64,000 nucleotides of DNA from Areca catechu (lineage: Eukaryota; Streptophyta; Magnoliopsida; Arecales; Arecaceae), in NCBI GenBank assembly GCA_021397845.1, contig CM038043.1, positions 28,023,501-28,087,500 of the forward strand, in the 5' to 3' direction. Positions 45,951-55,976 of this stretch are shown piece by piece (position 1 is the stretch's first letter; every line of letters begins with the position of its first letter). The notes under the pieces were generated by a model. The model was not told the DNA's origin, did no database searches, and saw nothing but the letters and a program-made list of their open reading frames with translations. The position numbers were made by a program, and so were the translations under genes.

Positions 45951-47430
45951 ATGGCAACCCTTGTAGGTATTAATGTTAGACCACCATTTTTCAATGGCAC
46001 GAATTACACATTTTGGAAAACTCGTATGTGCATCCATATTCAATCTATTAGTTATCATCTTTGGAAAATTGTTGTTAATGGTCCTCATATTCCTTCTATT
46101 TTGGTTAATAGCATTTCCATTCCAAAGCTCGAAGATGATTGGAATGAATATGACATTAAGCAATCTAAAATTAATGCTAAAGCAATGGCCTTGCTTTATT
46201 GTGCATTGGACTTTAATGAATTCAATATGATCTCCATATGCACATCGACGAATGAGATATGGGACATACTTGAGGTTACTCATGAGGATATTCTTCAAGT
46301 AAAAAATATTAAAATTAATTTGCTTGTACATTCTCTTGAAATCTTTAAAATGATGCATTATGAATCTATATCTGACATATTTACTAGATTTATGACTATT
46401 ATTAATGAATTGAAAAGTCTTGGCAAAATCTATACTAATGCTGATTTGGTGAATAAAATTCTTAGATCTTTGCCAATATCATGAGATTCAAAGGTGACGG
46501 CGATCCAAGAAGCTAAAGATGTAGAAACCTTATCTTTGAAGGAGCTTATCGATTCACTCATGATCTATGAGTTGAACTTATGACAAAAGATAGTGGATGC
46601 TGATGTAAAGAAAAAAATAATCACCTTTAAATCCACTACACAAGATGAGTCTTCTAGTGAGAAATTGGAAGATAGTGAAGATGAAGATGAGATTGAACTT
46701 TTGGCTCAAAAATTTTAAAGATTCATGAGAAAAAGGGCTAAAAAGAAATACACAAAGAAGGAAATGATGGCTACATGGAGTGAAAGTGAAGACTCTAGTT
46801 CAGAAGAAGAATAAATTCAAAAATTAGTCCGTCTTTGCTTCACGGCAAATGAGAAAAAGGTATGTACTGAAAATGATTATGATTTTACCTTTGATGAATT
46901 ACATGATACATTCAATGATCTTGTGCATGAATACAAATTACTAAAAATTGAGCACAAGAAATTAAAAAGGCATGTAGATTCCTTTTCTCTTGAGAACACC
47001 AATCTTGCCAATAAAAATGATGATTTAATTACCAAGATTGATATTTTTAAAAATAAAAAGAATAATTTTTTCTAAAGAAAATAAATTTTTAGAAAAAGTA
47101 AATGATATTTTGAAAGATTTAAGTGATAAATTTTTGAATGAGAAAAATATTTTGATTAAATAAAAGAAGTAAGAATTTTTGAAGAATTTGCTTATTCCTG
47201 CTTCTTCCAATTTGACTTGTAAATCTGGATTTAATGCATATCCTTGTAGATCAAGAAAAGTTTGGATTCCAAAAGGAACCATATTTACTAATCCTAAAGG
47301 ATCCAAGAAAGTTTGGGTACCAAAATTGTCCATCTAGTTTTGCAGGAATGTCTTGTAGCTCAACATGAAGAAATGAAGCTTTTGAAAAATGGCTGTACAA
47401 GACAACATGAAAAGTGGACAAACAACATTT
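45951..47430 (+). pseudogene. C gag (SIRE-like copia gag) with traces of protease start
   Basis: The open part, 45,951-46,484 (177 residues), reads a copia gag: GVNVRPPFFNG-like start, NYTFWKTRM, the SYHLWKIVVNG segment, SISDIFTRF, and LRSLP at the end. A TGA where relatives have Trp (SLP-x-SW) stops it at 46,482-46,484. Without that stop the match goes on through TAIQEAKDV, LKELIDSLM, a Ser/Glu-rich stretch (WSESEDSSSEEE), LCFTANE and FTFDELHDTF, then KVWIPKGT and KKVWVPK near 47,255-47,330. Faint traces of the protease start follow to about 47,430. No CCHC knuckle is visible between the coiled part and KVWIPKGT. All later pol is missing. Confidence 0.85.
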
Positions 47431-48995
47431 TGGACTAAATGGTAAATTTAGGATTATATATATTGATAAATTCTAAATATTTCCTTCCATAATTAGTTAT
47501 AAATATTTGTTATAAATATTGCATCAATTACTTTGAAAAATTATTTTAATTGATTAATTAGAATCAAGCTTTATCTAATAGTCATTTGTTGTAATCATGA
47601 ATTTTTTTTTTTTGATGGATTTCATGCTCTCATGATTAAACTTGTGATTATTAGACTTTCACTTGATTTTGATTAATATAGTTTTTAAATCATTTCAAGT
47701 AAAATGTTATGATTTATGTGTTTTCATTTTTGGCATCTATGATAAGCTAGAAATGATTTGGATCAAGTATAGAACTGGTAGTTAAGGGTTACATTTAAGA
47801 AGAAGGTGTATACATATTGATAAACCCTTGCTTTAGTAGCTAGACTTGCTATTAAATTACTTCTAGCATTTGTATGGATATCAAATATTTCAAATGGATT
47901 TTAAATCATGCTAAAAGTTTTTGAATGTTCAATCCTTTATATTTTGAAAATCATGAATATCTTGAAAAATTCAAATCTATGCTTTCAGACTTAGTATTTA
48001 TGTTCATATCTGAAATTGTCTAAACTTATGATATGCTTTATTCCTCAAATGAATGCATATTTTTAAGGGGGAATAATATTTAGGGAGAGCATCCAAAGAT
48101 TTGTTATCATTATATACATATATGATACTTTCAATATTTTTGATATCATGCTTTACTTATATTGCTCTGATACTCCTTCTCCTTGTTTTCAAATCTAATC
48201 CTTTGAGGGGAGTTACATTCAAGAGGTATCATATTCAATTGGTATCAAAATTTATTTTTTAAAAGAATTCCTAGTAACTACTTTGGATTAGGTTAATCAC
48301 CATGGCCGTCCGGTCATAGGAGCTAAGTAGGATTTAAAGACCCTCTCTTCTCATGCACTAGGATCTCTTATGACGTGTTGGGGTGCCACTGTGACCTTAT
48401 CCCATGAATGAGTAAGGTGAATGGATAATTTGCTTATCAAAGTTTATATATATTGAATTATTTTTTTGGCATGTGCATATCATTTTTGTGGTATCATGTT
48501 CAATCGTATCATATTTCAAGTGGTATCATATTTCAAGTGCTATATCATGTTCAATCTATAATAATTTCAAGTGGTATCATGATTAATTAATTTCATATAT
48601 TTATTTTGATGATCTACTTGCTATTCTTTCCACCTTCATTCTCATTTTGTATTGCCTTTCATCCTTTTTCATAATAACAAAAATGGAGAGAAAAATGTTA
48701 AGTATGAAAAATGAAAAGATTGGATAAACATGAAAAATCATATATGAAATGAAAGAAAGTGAAAAAGGGAAAGAAGAAAGCAATAAGTTTTTATTTTAAG
48801 GGAAGAATCAGTAAGATAGAGAAAATTTGAAAATTTTTGTATATATTGAAAAATGTTTTGAAGAATTTTTGAAAATTTTGTGGATCATATATTGAGGGGG
48901 AGTTTGATGCTTATTGATTTTGAGCTTACATGTTTATACTATTGTTAATCTTTTTAAGCTTATCCTATTCATATACTTAAAGGTTTTGTCATCAT
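47431..48995 (+). other. C 3' internal region without pol
   Basis: AT-rich DNA with purine-rich patches (48,065-48,072, 48,893-48,902) and repeated 'tcaagtggtatcat' phrases (48,232-48,580). I find no integrase, RT or RNase H signature in any frame. It is the part where an autonomous relative would hold about 3-4 kb of pol. Confidence 0.7.
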
Positions 48996-49009
48996 CAAAA
49001 AGGGAGAGA
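48996..49009 (+). other. Polypurine tract of C
   Basis: AAAAAAGGGAGAGA-type purine run (48,997-49,009) directly before the 3' LTR start TGTTGACTCTGG. Confidence 0.8.
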
Positions 49010-50414
49010 TGTTGACTCTGGTCTTGATTTTGATGATTGACAAAATGTTTAAGTATATATGAGTACTAATTATATTTTAAGTATGTTTATCAGATCTTAG
49101 TACTCATCCATGTTGAATGAAGAAATGCTTGTATTTTAGTTGAAAAAGTTCTTAAATCAATGGAAAATCAAGTATATGGACTTTGGAATTGATATGGAAG
49201 AACTTGAAGAAGTTAAAGTTTGATTTTCAGCAAGTTTCAGCAATGGCACGCCCAAATGTCGACACTTGGAGACGAAGTGTCGATACCTGAGAATAAAGTG
49301 TCGACACCTAAAAATAAAATGTCGACTCAAGGCCTGAGATTTTTTGAAAATATAGAACTATGCCTTCTAGAGGTTTTTGCCTCAAGTGTCGACTCATGGG
49401 AATGAAGTGTCGATACTTAAAATAAATATCGACACCTGGAGGTGAAGTGTCGACACTTGAGAATGAAGTGTCGATACCTGGAGGTGAAATGTCGACACTT
49501 GGACTATAATGGCTAGTCTTTTGGACTTCAGAACTTCTCCAACTTGCTTTCAAATGGCTATATTTTCATTCCCAATAGTCATAAATGGTCATCCATGATT
49601 TGGAAGGCTATATAAATATCAAAAATCAAATGGGGATGTAATCCTTTAGTGAGATCATTGAATATCCTTCAAGGATTCAAGAAGTTGAGTGATTCAAGCC
49701 TTCAAGCTTCCAAGTTTCAAAGAGAACATCCAAAGTTCACATTATCAAGCTACAATCAAAGGCTTCAACAACTTGAAGACAAGTTCTTTATCAACAATCA
49801 AGGACTTCAAAGAGATATTTGCTTTATTTTAGAAAGCTTTAATTGTATTATTTCATATTGCTCTTATATTGCTTACTTGAGGTTTTTGATGAGCCTTGGA
49901 AAACCAAAAAGGTTTTTGGTAAGCCTTGAAAAACCAAAGTGGTTGTTGGTGAGCCTTGAAACCAACTAGGGTTTAACTTGTGAGTCCAAAGTCAAAACAA
50001 GTTGTTTAGGTTCTTGGTTAGCCCGTAAAACCAAGGGTGATTGTTGGTGAGTTTTGAAACCAACTAGGATTTAACTTGTGAGCCCTAAGACAAAACAAGT
50101 TGTAAAGGTTGTTGATGAGCCTAGGTTACAAAACCAAACTTAGTGGAATTCCCAAGGGGATCATGGGGAGTGGATGTATGTGCCTTGGAATGTACCGAAC
50201 CACTATAAATTTCTTTGTGTTTGTGTGATTATTTTCTTTGTGTATTTACTTTATTAATTCCGCTACACATCTTTTTGAAGCACACAATATATTGCCAAAA
50301 TACAAGCATTGAATTGATCTAGTATATACTTGCTTTAGTTTATCAAAATAGTTTGAAAGTTTTATAAAATCCAATTCACCCCCACTCTTGGGTTGCATCC
50401 TTTTCTGGGCAACA
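49010..50414 (+). repeat. 3' LTR of C (1,405 bp)
   Basis: It matches the 5' LTR end to end, without the solo insertion, and ends CTGGGCAACA. The duplication ACACA follows at 50,415-50,419. TATA box CTATATAAAT at 49,609-49,618. It shows the pre-insertion sequence for the solo LTR at 42,312-44,688. Confidence 0.93.
49257..49500 (+). repeat. 21-bp GTGTCGACAC repeats in the C 3' LTR
   Basis: Units of 'gtgtcgacacttgagaatgaa' and close variants recur at about 21-base steps (49,257-49,325 and 49,385-49,500), interrupted by a 60-base non-repeat segment. The 10-bp core GTGTCGACAC is a perfect palindrome. They lie just upstream of the TATA box. Confidence 0.9.
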
Positions 50415-50481
50415 ACACATACTTGTTTTATTTTTCGAAAATCCAATTCACCTTCATCTTGAATTGTCGATCTGGGCAACA
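50415..50481 (+). repeat. Older LTR remnant, right part
   Basis: Continuation of 41,467-41,998 after element C: ACACATACTTG, 'aaaatccaattcacctt', and the LTR-type end GATCTGGGCAACA at 50,481. The duplicated ACACA marks the C insertion site. Confidence 0.7.
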
Positions 50482-51583
50482 TATAGGGTGGCATTATGAT
50501 TAAAAAGGGGCCCTCGTTGAAGAATTGATATACAAAAAGAAAAAAAATCAAATATCCTTTTCTTCTTGACACCACAGAGAAAGAGGAAAGGTTCCTCTCT
50601 TCTTTTCTTCCTTGTGCATGAAGGGTTCATCCATCCTCTCATCCATTTTTCATCCTTCTTCCTTTGTTCTCTTGGAAGAGAAGAAGCAAGAAAGGATCTT
50701 TGCTACTGCCTTTTTCTTTAGACCTCTTGAGAAAGGTAAAGGAGAAGAAGAAGGATTCAACTCTAAGGAGAGAAAATTGCAAAAGGGCTAGCATCTGGTA
50801 TTTTCGAATTTTCCTAATCAAGATTAGTCCCATGTAAATATTTGTAGAGACTGGACACATGTACAGCTTTAGCAAACCTCAAAGACATCCCTATTTCCAA
50901 ATCGTGAACTACCCATACAAAGGCAAAAAAAGATTCGATCTTTTTCTTATGTTCTTAGATCTGAATATTATGATTAATCTTAAACATCATTCTGATATAA
51001 GATTGTCTTAGTATAACAGTATAATCCTATTATATTGCAAAGGTTATCTTAGAACAATGTTTTAGATATGTATCTTAATCTCTCATATAAAGTATCTTGT
51101 GCTATATTTTAAAAGTTGTGATATTATACATGCTTACTAGATTAAAAGAGTTTTGATCAGTTTTTCTTTCCAGTACACTATTTTAAAAATTCTGCATGCA
51201 TGGAAAACACGATTTCTCATAGTTATGTATACGAAGAACATGGAAAAACAAAATGGTACATGGAAATGTACATAGAGTAAAGAAAGAATAGTAGAGAAAT
51301 TGAACATTTAAGGTATCAGCAAAGCAAACACAGCGGCAAATAGCTCTTCAACGAAGAAAGGTACCAATAACAATTTCCAATGATGGGAAGAGATCAGCAA
51401 TGAGAAGGATCATGAATCAAGTTGTGAAAAGAAGAGTACACAATCTATCCAATGGTGAGGAAAGATCTAGCAATGAAAACTTTGAAAGAAACAAAGTAGT
51501 ATACAGATTTAGACAAAGGGTTGGAAGTGGCAATGATCTTCGATTACAGGAAAGGATCAGCAATAAGAGGGACTATGATGGAG
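50482..51583. other. Fragments of copia LTR/leader, otherwise unassigned
   Basis: The part at 50,560-50,900 ('tttgtagagactggacacatgtac') recalls the late part of the G LTR (15,775-15,800), and 50,985-51,060 recalls the leader of D. The last 280 bases contain a repeated 'gatcagcaatgag' theme (51,389, 51,465, 51,547). No coding domain is recognisable, and the frame at 51,400-51,621 looks like chance. Confidence 0.4.
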
Positions 51584-51947
51584 TGTTGGTGGTAGGATGT
51601 GTAGGAACAATGGCTACCTAATTGACATGACCGAGTCTAGAATTACACTCTATGTCCTTAAGACAATTTCGTCCCGCAATGGTGCTTACAGTTTTATGAC
51701 GATTGTCTTTCAGGATACAATGGCCTTCTTCTGGTGAAAGCAACACTACAATTCACCAGAAATTCAAACCAGGAATGCTTTTCTCTCTTTGTATGCACTA
51801 TAGCTATACTCTAATTTCAGAGTATGCAAATGCCTGAGAGACTTATGATGCACTATAACTATACTCTAATTTTTCAGAATATACAAATGCCTAAAAGAAG
51901 GAAGGAAAATACTGGAATGAATGCGATGAAATGAATGAGAAATGGGG

Positions 51948-51960
51948 ACCTATTTATAGC
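51948..51960 (-). promoter_or_regulatory. TATA box of the H LTR
   Basis: The minus strand reads GGCTATAAATAGG, a strong plant TATA box, downstream of the palindromic U3 array in the reading direction. Confidence 0.65.
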
Positions 51961-52299
51961 CTTAAGGCGCCCCTTGGAAGCAACCTTCTGATTTCATCGG
52001 AAGGAGTTTCCGATGTCGTTTCATAGTAAGATATGCCTTTACACGATCGATACGTTTCTTCAATCATGATCGGATGCCATGATACGTGATTCGTACCATG
52101 ATCTCTAGATCACGCGATCAGTGCACTTCTTAATGCATCATTTCACGATCCAATGGCACCCCTGATCTCAGAAGAAATGTTGATCCGTGAACGGACGCGT
52201 GATTACTCCTTCGGACGCATGATCCGTTGTTTTATGATTCTGAAATCCTGTTATCCAAGTTGGCTCGAATTCCTCAAGTTAGCTCTTTGCTGCAGAGAG

Positions 52300-52510
52300 C
52301 GCCCTGGTCGAGTCGGCTCGATTCCCTTGAGTCGACTCATCCAGACTGCATGATACGGTTCTGTGGATTCGAGCCAGCTCGACCCTGGTCGAGTCAACTC
52401 GTCCAGACCATGTATTTCCGTTCTGCGGATCCGAGTCGACTCTAACCACTTGAGTCGACCCGGCCAGTCATCCGAGTCTGCTCCTATCAGAACCGAGCCG
52501 ACTCGTCTCC
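52300..52510 (-). repeat. GAGTCGACTC-like palindrome cluster in the H LTR U3
   Basis: At least seven variants of the palindrome GAGTCGACTC occur within 210 bases (for example near 52,310, 52,330, 52,370, 52,388, 52,433, 52,453 and 52,495). Some are changed to GAGTCAACTC or GAGCCGACTC. Spacing is irregular, unlike the 21-bp array of C. Confidence 0.8.
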
Positions 52511-52893
52511 CTGCAACCTTGATCTGGTGCCAATCAATCTCAACCGTCTAATTTGTTTGATCAGGAAAAATTTAAAGGCTCCTCAAGCTCCTTGCGACGA
52601 TGCGTACATGCAAAGTGCAAAGTACGCCCATTGTGCCCTTGTCGCCCGTCGCACACGTGTGTGCGCGTGCGCGTGCGGGTGATGCTTCGCATCACCCTCA
52701 AGCTCTCCACCTATGGTGAGCCTAGAAGTAAAAGCTTGGAAAAATGTTTTCTTATAAAGAGCATTCTCTTTTTCCAATCTTTTCATGTGGGACTAAAAGT
52801 TTCTATCTCACAGGATAGTTTCCATCCTACAGGATAGTTTCCCTTCCCACAGGATAGTTTAGGAATAAAAAATTTCTATTCACTTTTCCAACA

Positions 52894-53446
52894 ATCCCCT
52901 ACATGAATGGAATTTTGGACTAAGATCAAAGATCAGTAAATGCGATCTGATCCCCCACAAACATGGATTTTTTTAAATGCAAATGAATATGCAGACACTT
53001 AAAGAAAGAAGTGAAATGAAGTTGCATCAGGATAGGTAGCTTGTGGCTTTGAACCTTCTTTAGTGTTTTGTTATCGAGTTTACTTGCTAAAAGTGAACGT
53101 GATGTCTTGAACTTTTAGCATTTGATGTAAACTAAGACAATAACAATCACACAACTTCTTTTCGAGCATTCCTTTTGGTTCTTATGGTTGTGTTCATTTT
53201 GGCCCTGAACAACTCCTGATCTCATGGGTGCTTTAGAGAATTAAAGCATTTAAAATTCTCATAGAATTGGCCTAGTTCACACTCACATAGGTGATTCTTA
53301 TTAAGAGTATCTTGCTATACCCCACATGATATTCATGTCATAAGAATCATTAAAAGCTATGCTTATCCTAGTACCTTTAGCAGGTAGCACTGATTATCAT
53401 AGGAATGAGTAGGATTTTACATCCTTAGTGCTTCGTTGACATCTTC
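52894..53446 (-). other. H 3' untranslated region with polypurine tract
   Basis: Lies between the end of pol and the 3' LTR of H. The polypurine tract (minus strand AGGGGAT) is at 52,894-52,900. No coding domain is seen in the rest. Confidence 0.6.
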
Positions 53447-53470
53447 ATAATTTAGTTGTCCCTTTTGAAC

Positions 53471-53502
<32 letters not shown>

Positions 53503-53698
53503 GGTATCCACTATGAAGATTTATTTATAGGCTTTAAACACATTCCCCTCAATAAACAATTTACTTGATCTCTTGTTAAACCTTTTGTCAGTGGATCCGC
53601 AAGGTTTTTCTTTGACTGAATATAGTCAATAGAGATAACTCCATTTTCAAGTAATTGCTTAATGGTATCATGTCTGCGATATATATGTCTAGACTTAC
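53447..53698 (-). pseudogene. H RNase H C-terminal fragment
   Basis: Read on the minus strand from 53,698, the frame gives KSRHIYRRHDTIKQLL, GVISIDYIQSKKN and LADPLTKGLTRDQVN, the end of a copia RNase H, followed by a short C-terminal tail to a stop near 53,447. The part before it (RT, integrase, gag) is cut off by the LTR of E at 53,699, so the rest of H would lie right of E, beyond the window. The subfamily differs from A, B, D and G, which end in ADPFTKAL. Confidence 0.82.
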
Positions 53699-54096
53699 TG
53701 TTGCCGCTCTCGTCGCCGCGCCCGAGCCTCGGACCAGCCGATCCTTCCTGGCCGCCTGGTGAGGGAGCCTCCCTTCCTGCGGAGAACCTGCAACAAAGGA
53801 GTTAGAAGTCCCTGGCCGGGATCCTTGCGAGGGGGCTCCGACGGTCAAGTCAGTAGACGACGAGAAGGAACAGACTCTCCCCTCCGGGCCCTAGAGAGGG
53901 TCCCAGATTTAGAGAGTTAATTGGTGAAGGAAGCGCTCCGGGGACTGGAATTTCGGCTGGGCTTGCTTGCCGAACTCACGCCCAGTGTTCCCCTCTCGGG
54001 ATCCCTGGTTTCTCTTTCGACGCAAGGCCTTGTGCCGGTGCTCCTCCCTTGTCCCCAGGCTAGTTTTTTGCTTACCTCGCAGTCCCCAGATTCTTC

Positions 54097-54109
54097 CCTC
54101 TTTATCTCC
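54097..54109 (-). promoter_or_regulatory. Possible TATA box of the E LTR
   Basis: The minus strand reads GGAGATAAAGAGG in a purine-rich setting, at the place where the solo Tat LTR has CATATAAAAATAG. Weak match. Confidence 0.35.
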
Positions 54110-54529
54110 CTCCATCGTGCGCTTGTCCTTTTCTTCCTCGGAGACTCCCCTCCCCTGTTCTCCTTCCTTTTCCCTTTCTGATGAAGGAGGCCAGGCGGCT
54201 TTCCGACCTCGTCCGCTGGGCCCAGCAGGGAAAAGGCAAAGACAGGAGAGAGAAGGGGGGAGGGCGGCGCTGGCAGAGCGGCCGATCGTCAGGCCTCGGG
54301 CTTTGTGAGAACGCTCCCTTCCCCGAGCGTGGGCGCCATCCGTTTATGGGGCCTGTTCTGTCAGGATCGGGTCTCTCGGCTGCGGGACCTGCCGGGCCGA
54401 TGCAAGTAACGCTCCGCGTGCCGCCGCCCTCCGTACGGGACGCCGCCTGGGGTCTGTACGGCCCGAGGGGTGGTCTCGGGATCCGTCTCTCTCCCTGGGG
54501 GCTTCTCCGCACGAGCGGTCTGACCTCGG

Positions 54530-55270
54530 CTGAGTTGGACCCGTCTCCGGGGGCCAACTGGCGAAAGGCGAAGGATCGGCCGACCTCGGCTCAGGTGGAC
54601 CCCTCCTGGGCGGACACCTGGCGAGGCGGCAGAGAGTCGCCTGGCTTCGGCCGAGGTGGTCCCGTCTCCGGGTGGCCACCTGGCGAAAGGCGAAGGATCG
54701 GCCGACCTCGGCTCAGGTGGACCCCTCCTGGGCGGACACCTGGCGAGGCGGCAGAGGGTCGCCTGGCTTCGGCCGAGGTGGTCCCGTCTCCGGGTGGCCA
54801 CCTGGCGAAAGGCGAAGGATCGGCCGACCTCGGCTCAGGTGGACCCCTCCTGGGCGGACACCTGGCGAGGCGGCAGGGGTCGCCTGGCTTCGGCCGAGGT
54901 GGTCCCGTCTCCGGGTGGCCACCTGGCGAAAGGCGAAGGATCGGCCGACCTCGGCTCAGGTGGACCCCTCCTGGGCGGACACCTGGCGAGGCGGCAGAGG
55001 GTCGCCTGGCTCCGGCCGAGGTGGTCCCGTCTCCGGGTGGCCACCTGGCGAAAGGCGAAGGATCGGCCGACCTCGGCTCAGGTGGACCCCTCCTGGGCGG
55101 ACACTTGGCGAGGCGGCAGGGGGTCGCCCGGCTTCGGCCGAGGTGGTCCCGTCTCCGGGTGGCCACCTGGCGAAAGGCGAAGGATCGGCCGACCTCGGCT
55201 CAGGTGGACCCCTCCTGGGCGGACACCTGGCGAGGCGGCAGGGGGTCGCCCGGCTTTGGCCGACCTCACT
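54530..55270 (-). repeat. 122-bp higher-order tandem array in the E LTR
   Basis: About six copies of a 122-bp unit, nearly identical; the phrase GTCCCGTCTCCGGG starts at 54,659, 54,781, 54,902, 55,024 and 55,146 (steps 122, 121, 122, 122). Each unit contains two related halves of about 61 bp (CGCCAGGTGGCCACC and CGCCAGGTGTCCGCC on the minus strand), so it is a dimer of the monomer seen in the F LTR. Confidence 0.95.
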
Positions 55271-55496
55271 TGGGCGGAAACCCTCCGGGCCCGGGCGCCA
55301 ATGAGGTGGTAGAGGAACTCCGGGCCGAGCTTGACCTCGGCGAAGGCGGTTTGCTTCAGACAGTCGTAAGGTGGTGCGGTTTTTGCCGCTCCTAGCTTTG
55401 TGGACGTGGCACAGAATCCGGCGGGGAAACTTACACGTGGCTTGCTCTCATTCGGCGATACCCGAGCCTGTCCACGTCACTGTCACGGCTGTAACA

Positions 55497-55510
55497 GTTG
55501 CCCCCCAGCC
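55497..55510 (-). other. Polypurine tract of E
   Basis: The minus strand reads GGCTGGGGGGCAAC directly before the LTR start TGTTAC, as in F (9,200-9,213). Confidence 0.8.
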
Positions 55511-55976
55511 CGCCGTTCCGTCGGGACATCGTAGAACGGAACGTCGGGATTAATTGCAGACATGACGTGGGGAGGCGAAGATCTTGCATCATAATTGCCA
55601 TGATCCTTGCTCGTCGTGGCTCAATGTGGCTGAAGACCTATGGGGAGCCGCCACGCGTCGTCCACTTGCTCGTAGTAAATGCGTCGCCTCGAGGCAGAGG
55701 CCGTTACTCTGCTAACGAGGCGTCGGTGTCGGGCGTGCGCCCACGTGGCGATCATCCAGTGGTCGGAGGCGGAATGACGGGTACGGCTGCTGTCGGCTGA
55801 GTTTGAAAGGGAGGGGACTTTCCAGAACGAGGCCTTTTCCCTTGCTTCGTGGGCGGTTTGCTGCAGGCTAACAACTTCTGCTGCTCGCGCTCGTCTGTGC
55901 ATTTTCGGTGAGTGCCTCCTTCTTCTTCTTCGGCCCCCCCTCCTTCTTTCGCATTCTCTGTCCGATTTCCTTTTCC
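55511..55976. other. Region between E polypurine tract and antisense ORF
   Basis: This would contain the promoter and leader of the antisense ORF. It is GC-rich; the last 60 bases before the ATG are pyrimidine-rich. I see no clear TATA box or coding domain. Confidence 0.5.

Larger units (their letters stand above)
41999..50414 (+). mobile_element. Non-autonomous gag-only LTR retrotransposon C
   Basis: A complete element: LTRs at 41,999-45,864 and 49,010-50,414 (TGTTRACTCTG ... CTGGGCAACA), primer site, polypurine tract and an exact 5-bp target duplication ACACA (41,994-41,998 and 50,415-50,419). The internal region is only 3.1 kb and carries a SIRE-like copia gag and a short remnant of the protease start, with no integrase, RT or RNase H. 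It therefore depended on proteins from a relative, like the gag-bearing non-autonomous elements called TR-GAG. Its 5' LTR carries a solo LTR of the A/B family. Confidence 0.88.
51584..52893 (-). repeat. 3' LTR of copia element H (minus strand)
   Basis: Read on the minus strand, it starts TGTTGGAAAAGTG directly after the purine run AGGGGATTG and ends CCACCAACA, giving inverted ends TGTTGG/CCAACA. It has a TATA box (CTATAAATAGG, near 51,950) and a U3 array of GAGTCGACTC-like palindromes. The left edge (51,584) rests on the inverted ends only. Confidence 0.65.
53699..55496 (-). repeat. 3' LTR of E (1,798 bp)
   Basis: The minus strand starts TGTTACAGCCGTG right after the polypurine tract and ends GAGCGGCAACA. 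It contains the 122-bp tandem array in U3, a possible TATA box (GGAGATAAAGAGG, about 54,097-54,109) and the phrase TACTGACTTGACCGTCGGAG, which has a counterpart in the solo LTR at 19,287-21,193. Long plus and minus frames such as 54,181-55,395 are products of the repeat and are not genes. Confidence 0.85.

Noticed and set aside
45756..46358. 200-codon minus-strand frame opposite the C gag
   Set aside because: It is opposite a clear copia gag and spans the primer site and LTR end; no domain recognised.
48290..48430. Possible RNA gene (GC-richer island in AT-rich DNA)
   Set aside because: I could not fit it to tRNA or 5S rRNA structure or promoter boxes; no support.
53588..53848. 86-codon minus-strand ORF crossing 53,699
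   Set aside because: It fuses the E LTR with an out-of-frame reading of the copia RNase H; the correct RNase H frame is different and ends at the junction.
54181..55395. Open frame of 404 codons and overlapping frames on both strands
   Set aside because: They are generated by the 122-bp tandem array in the E LTR; several frames stay open at once in GC-rich repeats, and none matches a known domain.
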